This document shows, piece by piece, positions 6,995-14,480 of a stretch of DNA of 16,700 nt. How positions within the stretch are numbered: the stretch's first letter is position 1; every line of letters starts with the position of its first letter. This stretch comes from Rhodobacterales bacterium UBA5972 (GTDB lineage Bacteria; Pseudomonadota; Alphaproteobacteria; Rhodobacterales; Rhodobacteraceae). The notes under the pieces are model-generated. The model saw only the letters and a list, made by a program, of their open reading frames with translations, searched no databases and was not told where the DNA came from. The stretch lies in the NCBI GenBank assembly GCA_002430125.1, contig DJBQ01000141.1, positions 1 through 16,700 on the forward strand, written 5' to 3'. The translations under genes and the position numbers were made by a program.

Positions 6995-7827
6995 CAGCCG
7001 GAATTGCCGACCACTGGTATCCCGTCGCGATGTGTTCGGGGATCAGCAGCCCACGCGACACCCGTCTTTTAGGGCAGGAAATAACCATAGGGCGTGAAGG
7101 TGAACAGTTTTGGGTGCGTGATGTGCACGGAAAAACACTACCCGCAATCGCGCGATATGGTCATCTGTGGACCAGCCCCGGTCAGCCCAACCGCGATCTG
7201 TTTTCCATCCCTGAGGCCGAAGCCCCGGGTCGGCGGCTGGTGGATTGTGGCGCTGTCAGGGTGAAATGCTCGCCCTTGCGGGCCGTAGAAAACTTTCTGG
7301 ATATTGCGCATTTCCCTTTTGTGCATACCGATATCCTTGGGGCTGAACCCTATACCGAAGTGTCGCGCTATGAAGTCCAGATACGCGAAGAGGTAGATGA
7401 GGTTTGGGCCACGAAGGTGAAATTCTTCCAGCCACAGGCCGCCCGATCCGCTGCTGGCGGAATCACCACCGAATACATGTACCGCGTCGCGGCGCCTACC
7501 AGTGCCGTACTTTACAAGACCTGCCCGCCGCGCCCCGGAGAATGGGATATCATCACGCTGTTCGTGCAGCCCCTGACCGAAGAGCTGTGCGACGTCTGGC
7601 CATGGATGGCGCTTTATGACGATACATCTCCGTTGGCCGAACTTGTCAGCTTTCAGCAGATGATTTTTATGCAGGATCGCTCCATTCTGGAAAGCCAGAT
7701 CCCACGAAAATTGCCGCTTGATCCAGGGATGGAGGCGCCAACCCAGGCCGATCTGACATCAGTGGCCTATCGGCGATGGTTGAAAAGAATCGGTTTTACC
7801 TATGGGGCGCAGGTGGTGGCGGCATGA
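6991..7827 (+). CDS. Rieske-type oxygenase catalytic subunit without a Rieske domain (NdmC-like)
   Basis: A 278-residue protein with the mononuclear-iron catalytic domain of ring-hydroxylating oxygenases/N- or O-demethylases. The iron motif ENFLDIAHFPFVH supplies Asn101, Asp104, His107 and His112. A late QDRSILESQ supplies Asp229 as third ligand, followed by a YRRWLKRIG tail as in VanA/NdmA-type enzymes. The N terminus starts like a full oxygenase (DHWYPVAM, TRLLGQEITI) but passes directly from WVRDVHG to a strand containing ARYGHLW, so the roughly 50 residues with the cluster ligands are absent. Full-length relatives have about 340-360 residues. It should therefore depend on the separate Rieske protein encoded just upstream, with which it overlaps by four bases. 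This arrangement is that of P. putida NdmC, the methylxanthine N7-demethylase subunit. Substrate inferred, not shown. Confidence 0.9.
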   Translation: MTAGIADHWYPVAMCSGISSPRDTRLLGQEITIGREGEQFWVRDVHGKTLPAIARYGHLWTSPGQPNRDLFSIPEAEAPGRRLVDCGAVRVKCSPLRAVENFLDIAHFPFVHTDILGAEPYTEVSRYEVQIREEVDEVWATKVKFFQPQAARSAAGGITTEYMYRVAAPTSAVLYKTCPPRPGEWDIITLFVQPLTEELCDVWPWMALYDDTSPLAELVSFQQMIFMQDRSILESQIPRKLPLDPGMEAPTQADLTSVAYRRWLKRIGFTYGAQVVAA

Positions 7828-8462
7828 TCCTTTACGACTATGTCCTCAGCGCAAGTTGCTACAAAGTCCGGTTGATGGCGGCACTACTGGATATTCCGAT
7901 CACATTGAAAGCTGTGAATTTTCATCCCGAAAAACAACACAAATCCCCTGAAATGTTGCGCCTCAACGCGGCGGGAACTTTGCCTGTACTTGTCGACGGG
8001 GATGTCATTTTGGTGCAAAGCGCCGATATGCTGCGCCACTTGGTTACCCCGAAAAATGCCGGGTGGTTGGGTGACAATCCCGCGCAAACCGAAAAATGGC
8101 TGGATTTTGCAAGCCGCCTGAACGCCAGCCTTGGCATGGCAAGATTGCATGACGTTTTGATGTTCGATGCAGATATTGATCAGGTGCGCTGCGATGGCGT
8201 CGCCCAACTGCGCCAGCTGGAGGAATGGCTGACCGAGCAGCGCTTCGACGGCATGACTTTTCTGACCGGCGCCGCGCCGACCATTGCGGATATCGCCTGT
8301 TTTCCGAATGCGGCGCTGGCCGAAGACGGGGGCGTCAGCCTTGATCCCTATCCGTCAATCCGCCTTTGGATGCGCGCGATACGGTCACTGCCGGGATTTA
8401 TCGAAATGCCAGGCATTCACCGCTTGCATGAACTTTCCCCCGCTCCAGCGAGGCCCGAATGA
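7824..8462 (+). CDS. Glutathione S-transferase-fold protein (NdmE-like)
   Basis: A 212-residue protein with the two-domain GST layout. The thioredoxin-like N-terminal domain (about 1-78) starts MILYDYVLSASCYKVRLMAAL, with NAAGTLPVLVDGDVILVQSADMLRHL around the cis-proline and glutathione-gamma-glutamyl site (V-Q-S in place of the usual E-S). The helical C-terminal domain contains PTIADIACFPNAAL, the conserved N-capping box/Asp of GSTs, and WMRAIRSLPGF. In the caffeine cluster a GST-like protein (NdmE) is required structurally for the NdmC-NdmD complex. By position between the oxygenase subunit and the deaminase this gene is the natural counterpart; classical transferase activity is not implied. 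The ATG at 7824 overlaps the upstream stop by four bases. A longer start at 7776 would lie inside the oxygenase gene. Confidence 0.9.
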   Translation: MILYDYVLSASCYKVRLMAALLDIPITLKAVNFHPEKQHKSPEMLRLNAAGTLPVLVDGDVILVQSADMLRHLVTPKNAGWLGDNPAQTEKWLDFASRLNASLGMARLHDVLMFDADIDQVRCDGVAQLRQLEEWLTEQRFDGMTFLTGAAPTIADIACFPNAALAEDGGVSLDPYPSIRLWMRAIRSLPGFIEMPGIHRLHELSPAPARPE

Positions 8463-9850
8463 CAGCCACACTCTTCAGATCATGCGAGGCGATTGTAACC
8501 TCGGCGTCCGATCCGGTGTTGTGGGGCCAAGATATATTGATCGAGGGCGGCGCAATCAAAGCGATCGGCCCGGACCTGTCGCGACAGGCCCCGGAGCATT
8601 GCACAGTTATCAACGCAGCGGGCATGTTTATCTATCCGGGTCTGGTCAACACGCATCACCATTTTTTCCAATGCTTTGTGCGCAACCGAGCCGAGCTCGA
8701 CTGGACCCGGTATTCCGTGATCGAGTGGCTTGACCGCATTTACCCGATATTTTCTCGCCTGAACGAGGATTGCTTTTATCACAGCTCGGTCGTGGCAATG
8801 GCCGAACTGATCAAGCACGGCTGCACCACCGCCTTTGACCATCAGTATTGCTTTCCCCGCCATGCAGGGACCCGGATCATTGACCGTCAGTTCGAGGCAG
8901 CCGAGCTGCTTGGAATGCGTTTTCATGCAGGCAGGGGGGGCAACACTTTGCCCAAGTCTGAAGGCAGCACCATTCCCGATGAAATGCTTGAAACGACCGA
9001 TGAATTCATCAGTGATTGCGAAAGGGTGATCGATGCATATCACGATGCCTCGGCGTTTTCGATGCGGCAGGTCGTGGTGGCGCCGTGCCAGCCGGTGAAT
9101 TGCTACAGGGAAACTTTTGTCGAATCTGTCAGACTGGCCCGCGACAAGGGCGTGTTCCTGCACAGCCATGTGGGCGAAGGCGAAAGCCCGGTGATTGCAC
9201 AGGTCCACGGCAAACGCACGGTCGAGTATTGCGAAGACATCGGCTTTGCTGGGCCCGATACATTCTATGCCCATGGCTGGGAACTGACCCGCGCCGAGCT
9301 GCAAAAAATGGCGGCAAGCGGCACCGGTCTGTCGCATTGTCCCGAGCCGGTTTATCTGGTGGGGGCCGAAGTGACGGATATTCCGGCGATGGAGGCCCTG
9401 GGCCTGCGCGTTGGTTTGGGCGTTGACGGGGCGGCGTCCAACGATAATTCTAACCTGATGCATTGTGTGCATTCCGCTTACATGCTGCAGTGCCTTGCCG
9501 CATCCGGACGTCAGGATGCGGTGCCAACGCCCGCGCGCTTTTTGTCTTACGCAACCGAAGGCGGGGCGTCTTTGCTGGGTCGACCGGACATTGGCGCATT
9601 GCGGCCGGGAATGGCTGCCGACCTTTTTGCCATTGATACCCGCAAACTTGATTACGTAGGCACACGGCATGATCCGATCAGCTTAATTGCAAAGGTCGGA
9701 ATCGGATCAGTGGTAGATCTGACAATGATCAACGGTCGCGTCGTCTGGGCCAATGGCGCTTTTCCGCACCTCGATGAAGCAGCACTGTTTCACGCGGCCG
9801 AGGAATCACTTCACACTATTTTACCAACTCAAACCCAAGGGGGATTGTAA
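8459..9850 (+). CDS. Amidohydrolase-family purine-type deaminase (8-oxoguanine/guanine deaminase-like)
   Basis: A 463-residue member of the amidohydrolase superfamily, of the length and layout of 8-oxoguanine deaminase and AtzB-like aminohydrolases. Visible metal and catalytic elements are PGLVNTHHHFFQ (HxH motif, strand 1), ELIKHGCTTAFDHQYCFP, HAGRGG, LHSHVGEGES (strand 5 His plus Glu), YAHGWEL (strand 6 His), GLSHCPEP and GVDGAASNDNSN with the strand 8 Asp. The expected reaction is hydrolytic deamination of a purine or pterin-like base in the cytoplasm. The segment after SHCP reads EPVYLVG rather than the SSNMRLG typical of 8-oxoguanine deaminases, so the substrate may differ; guanine, 7-methylguanine and isoxanthopterin-like substrates are all possible. 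It overlaps the GST-like gene by four bases and touches the BMP gene by one (TAATG). Confidence 0.9.
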   Translation: MTATLFRSCEAIVTSASDPVLWGQDILIEGGAIKAIGPDLSRQAPEHCTVINAAGMFIYPGLVNTHHHFFQCFVRNRAELDWTRYSVIEWLDRIYPIFSRLNEDCFYHSSVVAMAELIKHGCTTAFDHQYCFPRHAGTRIIDRQFEAAELLGMRFHAGRGGNTLPKSEGSTIPDEMLETTDEFISDCERVIDAYHDASAFSMRQVVVAPCQPVNCYRETFVESVRLARDKGVFLHSHVGEGESPVIAQVHGKRTVEYCEDIGFAGPDTFYAHGWELTRAELQKMAASGTGLSHCPEPVYLVGAEVTDIPAMEALGLRVGLGVDGAASNDNSNLMHCVHSAYMLQCLAASGRQDAVPTPARFLSYATEGGASLLGRPDIGALRPGMAADLFAIDTRKLDYVGTRHDPISLIAKVGIGSVVDLTMINGRVVWANGAFPHLDEAALFHAAEESLHTILPTQTQGGL

Positions 9851-10944
9851 TGTCACAAAAACTGGAACGCCGGACTTTTCTGAAGGGCACGCTTGCTGCA
9901 AGCACCGCAATAATGCTGCCCATGCGCGCCATGGCCAGCGAGCCCTTGAAGATTGGGGTTGTCCTGCCCTCGCCCGCGGCGGATGTCGGCTGGTCGCATA
10001 CTTTGCTGGCGGGTGTGGACACCGTGAAAAAGGCTTATGGTGATATGCTGCAAGTAACCGTACTGGAAAACATTGCCGAAGGCCCCGACGCGGATCGTAT
10101 CGCCAACGGGCTGGTCGCAGACGGCAACAAAGTGCTTTTGCTCGGCTCGTTTGGCTATCAGAACGGCGGCATCCAAATCGCAAAACGCAACCCGGATGTC
10201 TCGGTCATTCACGCCTCCGGATATTTGACCGAGCCGAACTTTTCACCGTTCACCGCAAAATACTGGCAAGGCACATATCTGATGGGTATGGCCGCTGCAT
10301 CGCTGACCAAGTCCAAGAAACTGGGCTGTGTGGCTGCATTTGCGATCCCCGAACTGATCACATCGATAAATGCTTTCATGCTTGGCGCCCGTTCCGTCAA
10401 CCCGGAAATCGAAATGAGCGTGGTCTGGGTGAATTCGTGGTTCGACCCGGCATCCGAACAAGACGCCGCCAAGGCATTGATTTCGCAAGGCGTCGACGTG
10501 ATCTTCTCCAACGCGCAGGACACGCCGTCGGTGATTGCGGTGGCCGAAGAGGCGGGTGTTTATGCTTACAACCTTAATTCATCAATGGCGAAATATGCAC
10601 CTTCCAAATACCTCGGTGTGGTCGGTACCGATTGGGGTCCGCATTTCAAACGTCTTGTCGACGAACATCTGGCCGGGACATTCGAGGGCAAGAATTTCTG
10701 GCTGGGGATGGAGGATGATGTTGTCTATGTCGCCGACTGGAATGCGGATATTCCCGCCGACATGATGGCCCTAATCAAGGCGCGGCAGACTGAAATCAGC
10801 AGTGGGTCTTTCGTGGTCTTCAAGGGTCCACTGAAGGATCAGGCCAGTGCCGAACGTGTGGCCGATGGTGTGTCGATGACCGATTCCGAGATCATCAGCA
10901 TGGATTGGCATGTTGCCGGCGTTACCACGCCTCTGCCGTCATGA
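9850..10944 (+). CDS. BMP-family periplasmic substrate-binding protein, Tat-exported
   Basis: A 364-residue ABC-importer binding protein of the BMP/PnrA family, members of which bind purine nucleosides and related compounds. The N terminus has a twin-arginine signal, ERRTFLKG, then a hydrophobic stretch and a cleavage-like AMASEP at about residues 27-34. There is no lipobox cysteine, so it is predicted to be a soluble periplasmic protein exported folded. The mature part begins LKIGVVLPSPAADVGWSHT, and contains the family's hinge-region signatures LLLGSFGYQNG, YWQGTYLMGMAA, GVDVIFSNAQDTP and GVVGTDWGP. AGGGGG lies seven bases before the ATG, an unusually strong ribosome site that fits high expression relative to upstream genes. 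It is placed first in the four-gene transporter set, directly behind the deaminase. Confidence 0.93.
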   Translation: MSQKLERRTFLKGTLAASTAIMLPMRAMASEPLKIGVVLPSPAADVGWSHTLLAGVDTVKKAYGDMLQVTVLENIAEGPDADRIANGLVADGNKVLLLGSFGYQNGGIQIAKRNPDVSVIHASGYLTEPNFSPFTAKYWQGTYLMGMAAASLTKSKKLGCVAAFAIPELITSINAFMLGARSVNPEIEMSVVWVNSWFDPASEQDAAKALISQGVDVIFSNAQDTPSVIAVAEEAGVYAYNLNSSMAKYAPSKYLGVVGTDWGPHFKRLVDEHLAGTFEGKNFWLGMEDDVVYVADWNADIPADMMALIKARQTEISSGSFVVFKGPLKDQASAERVADGVSMTDSEIISMDWHVAGVTTPLPS

Positions 10945-12446
10945 CGAACGCCGCGCCGACGCTTTTGCGCCTTTCCGGGGTGTCCAAGAGCTATGGTGCG
11001 GTGCAGGCAAATATTGCGATCGACCTGGAGGTGAAATCCGGGTCGATCCATGCCGTATTGGGTGAGAACGGGGCGGGTAAATCCACCCTGATGAAAATGA
11101 TTTATGGGGTCGAGCAGCCGGATGGCGGCCATATCCTGTGGAACGGCAAACGTGTCCATATGGCACGACCGTCAGATGCCCAAGCACTGGGTATCGGGAT
11201 GGTTTTCCAGCACTTCTCGCTGTTTGAAACGCTTAGCGTCGTGCAAAATGTATCTCTGATGGTGCCGGGAAAGCTGGCAGAACTCGCGAAGAAGATCATG
11301 GAGTTGGGCGAACAATTCGGCCTGACGGTTGATCCTGACGCGATGGTTCACCGTTTGTCGGTTGGTGAACGGCAGCGCGTGGAAATCATCCGGTGTCTGC
11401 TGCTACAGCCGAAACTGTTGATCCTTGACGAGCCGACCTCGGTTCTGCCTCCGCAAAGCGTGCGCCTGCTTTTTGCAACCCTGCGCAGCCTTCAGGCACA
11501 GGGCATGGCGATCCTGTTCATTTCTCATAAACTTGATGAAATCCGCGAACTTTGCGATGAGGCGACGGTCTTGCGTGGTGGTGAAGTCACCGGCCGGGTA
11601 GATCCGCGCGGTCATTCCGCCAGCCATTTAGCCACGCTGATGATTGGGCGCGAGATGCCTAAACTTGCAGTGACAAAAGCCACGCCCTCAAACGAGGTGC
11701 GCCTGTCGCTGAATGGCCTTAACCACCCGGCGATCAGCCGGTTCGGCACCACGCTGCGCGCCGTCAACATGGAGCTGCGTAGCGGACAAATTATTGGAAT
11801 CGCAGGAATTTCTGGAAACGGACAGCAGGAACTTGCCGCGTTGATCTCGGGCGAAACCCGGTGCAAACAGCGCGATATGATCACGATCATGGGGCAACAG
11901 GCAGGCATATTGGATCCGGCGCAAAGGCGCAGTCTGGGCTTTGCATTTGTTCCTGAAGAAAGGCTTGGCCGTGGCGCTGTGCCCGAGATGTCTTTGGCCG
12001 ATAACAGCCTGCTGACCGCGCATCGCCTTGGCATGTTGCGGGGCGGGTTTATTCGACGCCAGGTCGAACGCACCTTCACCAAAGAATGCATTAAAGAATT
12101 CGACGTCCGCACACCAGGACCCGATGCCGAAGCAGGGTCAATGTCAGGCGGCAACCTGCAAAAGTTCATTCTTGGACGCGAAATCATGCTTGACCCAAAG
12201 GTCATGCTGGTTTCGCAGCCCACATGGGGCGTTGATATTGGGGCTGCCACTGCCATTCGCCGCCGACTTCTGGACATGCGCGACGAGGGTGCCGCGTTGC
12301 TGGTCATCTCGGAAGAACTGGAAGAGTTGTTTGAAATCTGCGACGTCCTGCATGTCCTGCACAAAGGCGTGTTGTCAGCGCCTCTGGACGCCGCAACCAC
12401 CACGGCTCAGGACATTGGGGCATATATGATCGGTGCCAAAACATGA
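10941..12446 (+). CDS. ABC importer ATPase with two nucleotide-binding domains (BMP-type)
   Basis: A 501-residue tandem ATPase energising import with the two following permeases. Domain 1 has a full set of motifs: Walker A GENGAGKST (41-49), Q-loop VFQHFSLFE, signature LSVGERQR, Walker B LLILDEPTSVLPP and switch ISH. Domain 2 is degenerate, as is normal for this family: the Walker A position reads GISGNGQQE (about 285-293) without Lys, while MSGGNLQKF is a good signature and VSQPTWGVD replaces Walker B. ATP hydrolysis is therefore expected at one composite site. The ATG at 10941 is chosen because it overlaps the upstream stop by four bases (ATGA); a longer frame from 10905 would overlap the BMP gene. 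The relatives I recall are nucleoside (NupO-like) importers. Confidence 0.95.
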   Translation: MTNAAPTLLRLSGVSKSYGAVQANIAIDLEVKSGSIHAVLGENGAGKSTLMKMIYGVEQPDGGHILWNGKRVHMARPSDAQALGIGMVFQHFSLFETLSVVQNVSLMVPGKLAELAKKIMELGEQFGLTVDPDAMVHRLSVGERQRVEIIRCLLLQPKLLILDEPTSVLPPQSVRLLFATLRSLQAQGMAILFISHKLDEIRELCDEATVLRGGEVTGRVDPRGHSASHLATLMIGREMPKLAVTKATPSNEVRLSLNGLNHPAISRFGTTLRAVNMELRSGQIIGIAGISGNGQQELAALISGETRCKQRDMITIMGQQAGILDPAQRRSLGFAFVPEERLGRGAVPEMSLADNSLLTAHRLGMLRGGFIRRQVERTFTKECIKEFDVRTPGPDAEAGSMSGGNLQKFILGREIMLDPKVMLVSQPTWGVDIGAATAIRRRLLDMRDEGAALLVISEELEELFEICDVLHVLHKGVLSAPLDAATTTAQDIGAYMIGAKT

Positions 12447-13522
12447 AACTAAGGCTTGTTAGGCGCGACACCGCATCGCGCCTTGCCATGATTGCCGCGC
12501 CGATCCTGGCGCTTGTTCTGGCCTGTCTGGCCAGCCTGATCTTGTTCGCGTTATTGGGCAAACCGGCAGGAACAGCACTTTACGCGCTTTTGCTGAAACC
12601 GTTTCTGAGTTGGTACAGCTTTACCGAAGTGCTGCTTAAAATGGCGCCGTTGCTCATGATCGCCCAGGGGCTGGCCATTGGTTTTCGAGCCAATGTTTTT
12701 AATATTGGTGCCGAGGGGCAATTTATCATCGGCGCGGTTTGTGCGTCTGCTTTGCCAGTCTGGTATCCTGACGGCAATTTTCCTTTGATGTTGCCTGCCA
12801 TGATTATTGCCGGGGCGTTGGGTGGCATGGTTTATGCCATGATCGCTGCAGGGCTGCGTACCCGATTTGGCGCATCCGAGATTTTGGTCACGCTGATGTT
12901 GAGCCTGATCGCGGCCCAAATTCTGAACTATCTTTTGCTCGGTCCCTGGAAAGACCCGCATGGTTTCAATTTTCCGCAATCCGTGATGTTTCCCGACAAT
13001 GCAATTCTGCCTTTGCTGTTCCCAGGAACTCGCACCAACATTTCCCTCGTGTTTGCATTGGTCGCCAGCGGATTTGCCTATCTGATGATGCAGCATCATT
13101 TTCGCGGCTATCAACTGCGCACGGCCGGCCTTGCACCGCGTGCCGCACTTTATGCTGGGTTTAACGCCCCGCGCATGATCTGGCTTAGCTTGGCGCTTGG
13201 CGGGCTGGCTGCCGGAATCGCCGGCGCCAGCGAGGTGGCCGGTCCTATGGGGCAACTTCAAAGGTCAATCTCGTCCGGGTATGGCTATGCCGCCATTATC
13301 GTGGCCTATATGGGCGGGTTGAACCCGATCGGAATTATCGTGTCAAGTTTCCTGATTTCGGTTATTTACATAGGTGGCGACAGTGCGACCGTTACGGCGG
13401 GCTTGCCCGTTGCTGCGGTTGAGGTGTTTCAGGGATTTCTGCTGGTCTTTTATTTGCTGACCTTCACCTCAATCCGCTATCGAATTTCCATTTCGAAACC
13501 CCACTCAAAGGGCACCAAATGA
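12443..13522 (+). CDS. BMP-type ABC importer permease 1 (NupP-like)
   Basis: A 359-residue inner-membrane permease with about ten hydrophobic helices. It has an N-terminal anchor (SRLAMIAAPILALVLACLAS) and the family signature ANVFNIGAEGQFIIGA around 85-100, which contacts the ATPase. A late GYGYAAIIVAYMGGLNPIGI segment is also typical of branched-chain/nucleoside permeases of this type. It forms a heterodimer with the next gene product. It is the longer of the pair, as is usual, because of extra N-terminal helices. The start overlaps the ATPase stop by four bases and the stop overlaps the next start by four bases, so the two permeases are translationally coupled. Confidence 0.95.
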   Translation: MKLRLVRRDTASRLAMIAAPILALVLACLASLILFALLGKPAGTALYALLLKPFLSWYSFTEVLLKMAPLLMIAQGLAIGFRANVFNIGAEGQFIIGAVCASALPVWYPDGNFPLMLPAMIIAGALGGMVYAMIAAGLRTRFGASEILVTLMLSLIAAQILNYLLLGPWKDPHGFNFPQSVMFPDNAILPLLFPGTRTNISLVFALVASGFAYLMMQHHFRGYQLRTAGLAPRAALYAGFNAPRMIWLSLALGGLAAGIAGASEVAGPMGQLQRSISSGYGYAAIIVAYMGGLNPIGIIVSSFLISVIYIGGDSATVTAGLPVAAVEVFQGFLLVFYLLTFTSIRYRISISKPHSKGTK

Positions 13523-14394
13523 GCGTGGTTGAATTCCTTTTGGCAGGGACCCTGGCGGCGGCAATGCCGCTGTTGCTGGCTGCCCTAGGCGAATTGGTGG
13601 TGGAGCGCACCGGTGGTCTTAATCTGGGGCTGGAAGGCATGATGGCCCTAGGTGCAGTGATTGCCTTTATCTGCGTTTATCACAGCGGATCACATCTGAT
13701 CGGGTTTCTGGCGGCGGCGATTGCTGGTGCAGCTTTTGCGATGGTCTTTGCCGGTCTGGTCCTTGTAATCAAAGCCAACGAGGTCGCCGCAGGCCTTGCG
13801 ATTGGTGTGCTCGGCCTTGGCCTGTCGGCCCTTTTCGGGAAGTCTTACGAAAGCCACACAATCAAGGGGCTGCCGGATTATCGGTTGCCTGTGCTGTCCG
13901 AAATTCCGGTCATCGGTCCAACGTTTTTCACGCAGGATGTTGTCGTCTGGATCACGGTCATCGGGACGGCATCGCTTTGGTATGTGCTGAACAAGACAAA
14001 GCTTGGCCTGATCATCACAGCTGTTGGCGAAAACAGCGAAGCGGCGCGATCAATAGGCTATCCGGTTGGCGCAATCCGCTGTGCCGCCATCGCCTTTGGC
14101 GGCGGAATGTGCGGCCTGGCCGGGGCCTATGCTTCCACGGTTTACACGCCGCTTTGGGCGGATGGCATGATCGCAGGCCGCGGCTGGATCGCGCTGGCTT
14201 TGGTAGTCTTTGGAACCTGGCAAACCGGTCGGGTCGCCTTTGGCGCAATCCTGTTTGGCTTGCTTTCTATCGGTGAACTTATCGTACAGGCCATGGGTGT
14301 CGCGTTACCGTCTCAACTGCTGTCCAGCTTGCCGTATCTCGCCACGATCCTGATGCTCGTTGTTATTTCGAAACGGCGCCAGCCAATGGTGTAA
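13519..14394 (+). CDS. BMP-type ABC importer permease 2 (NupQ-like)
   Basis: A 291-residue permease, almost wholly hydrophobic, with the signature ERTGGLNLGLEGMMALGAV near residues 29-47 and GENSEAARSIGYPVGAIR, the cytoplasmic loop that docks on the ATPase. A GLAGAYASTVYTPLWADGMIAGRGWIALA-type segment (about 195-222) matches the family's conserved membrane core. It pairs with the preceding permease to form the channel. It is last in the chain of overlapping genes; the next gene starts 86 bases later with its own strong ribosome site. No hairpin with a U tract is visible in that gap, so transcription may continue into the next gene. Confidence 0.95.
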   Translation: MSVVEFLLAGTLAAAMPLLLAALGELVVERTGGLNLGLEGMMALGAVIAFICVYHSGSHLIGFLAAAIAGAAFAMVFAGLVLVIKANEVAAGLAIGVLGLGLSALFGKSYESHTIKGLPDYRLPVLSEIPVIGPTFFTQDVVVWITVIGTASLWYVLNKTKLGLIITAVGENSEAARSIGYPVGAIRCAAIAFGGGMCGLAGAYASTVYTPLWADGMIAGRGWIALALVVFGTWQTGRVAFGAILFGLLSIGELIVQAMGVALPSQLLSSLPYLATILMLVVISKRRQPMV

Positions 14395-14480
14395 AAGGGG
14401 TGGCGCCAGACGAATGCGAACGCCGGCTGGAAAAGGTGTCAGGAAATGCCAATGAAATAACTCTGACCGAGGGAGGGAAC

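Noticed and set aside
6991..7827. Frameshift or sequencing error as the reason the catalytic subunit lacks Rieske ligands
   Set aside because: The reading frame is continuous from an ATGA-overlap start through both flanking conserved segments, and a separate intact Rieske protein is encoded next to it, so a true domain loss is more likely.
8480..9670. 396-codon minus-strand open frame opposite the amidohydrolase
   Set aside because: It is antisense to a protein with all amidohydrolase motifs; its translation is rich in His, Arg and Gln with no domain pattern.
11612..12403. 263-codon minus-strand open frame opposite the ABC ATPase
   Set aside because: Ser/Arg/Pro-rich shadow of the coding strand, whose ABC motifs are clear.
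12551..13261. 236-codon minus-strand open frame opposite permease 1
   Set aside because: It mirrors hydrophobic permease codons, giving a His/Gln/Lys-rich product without features.
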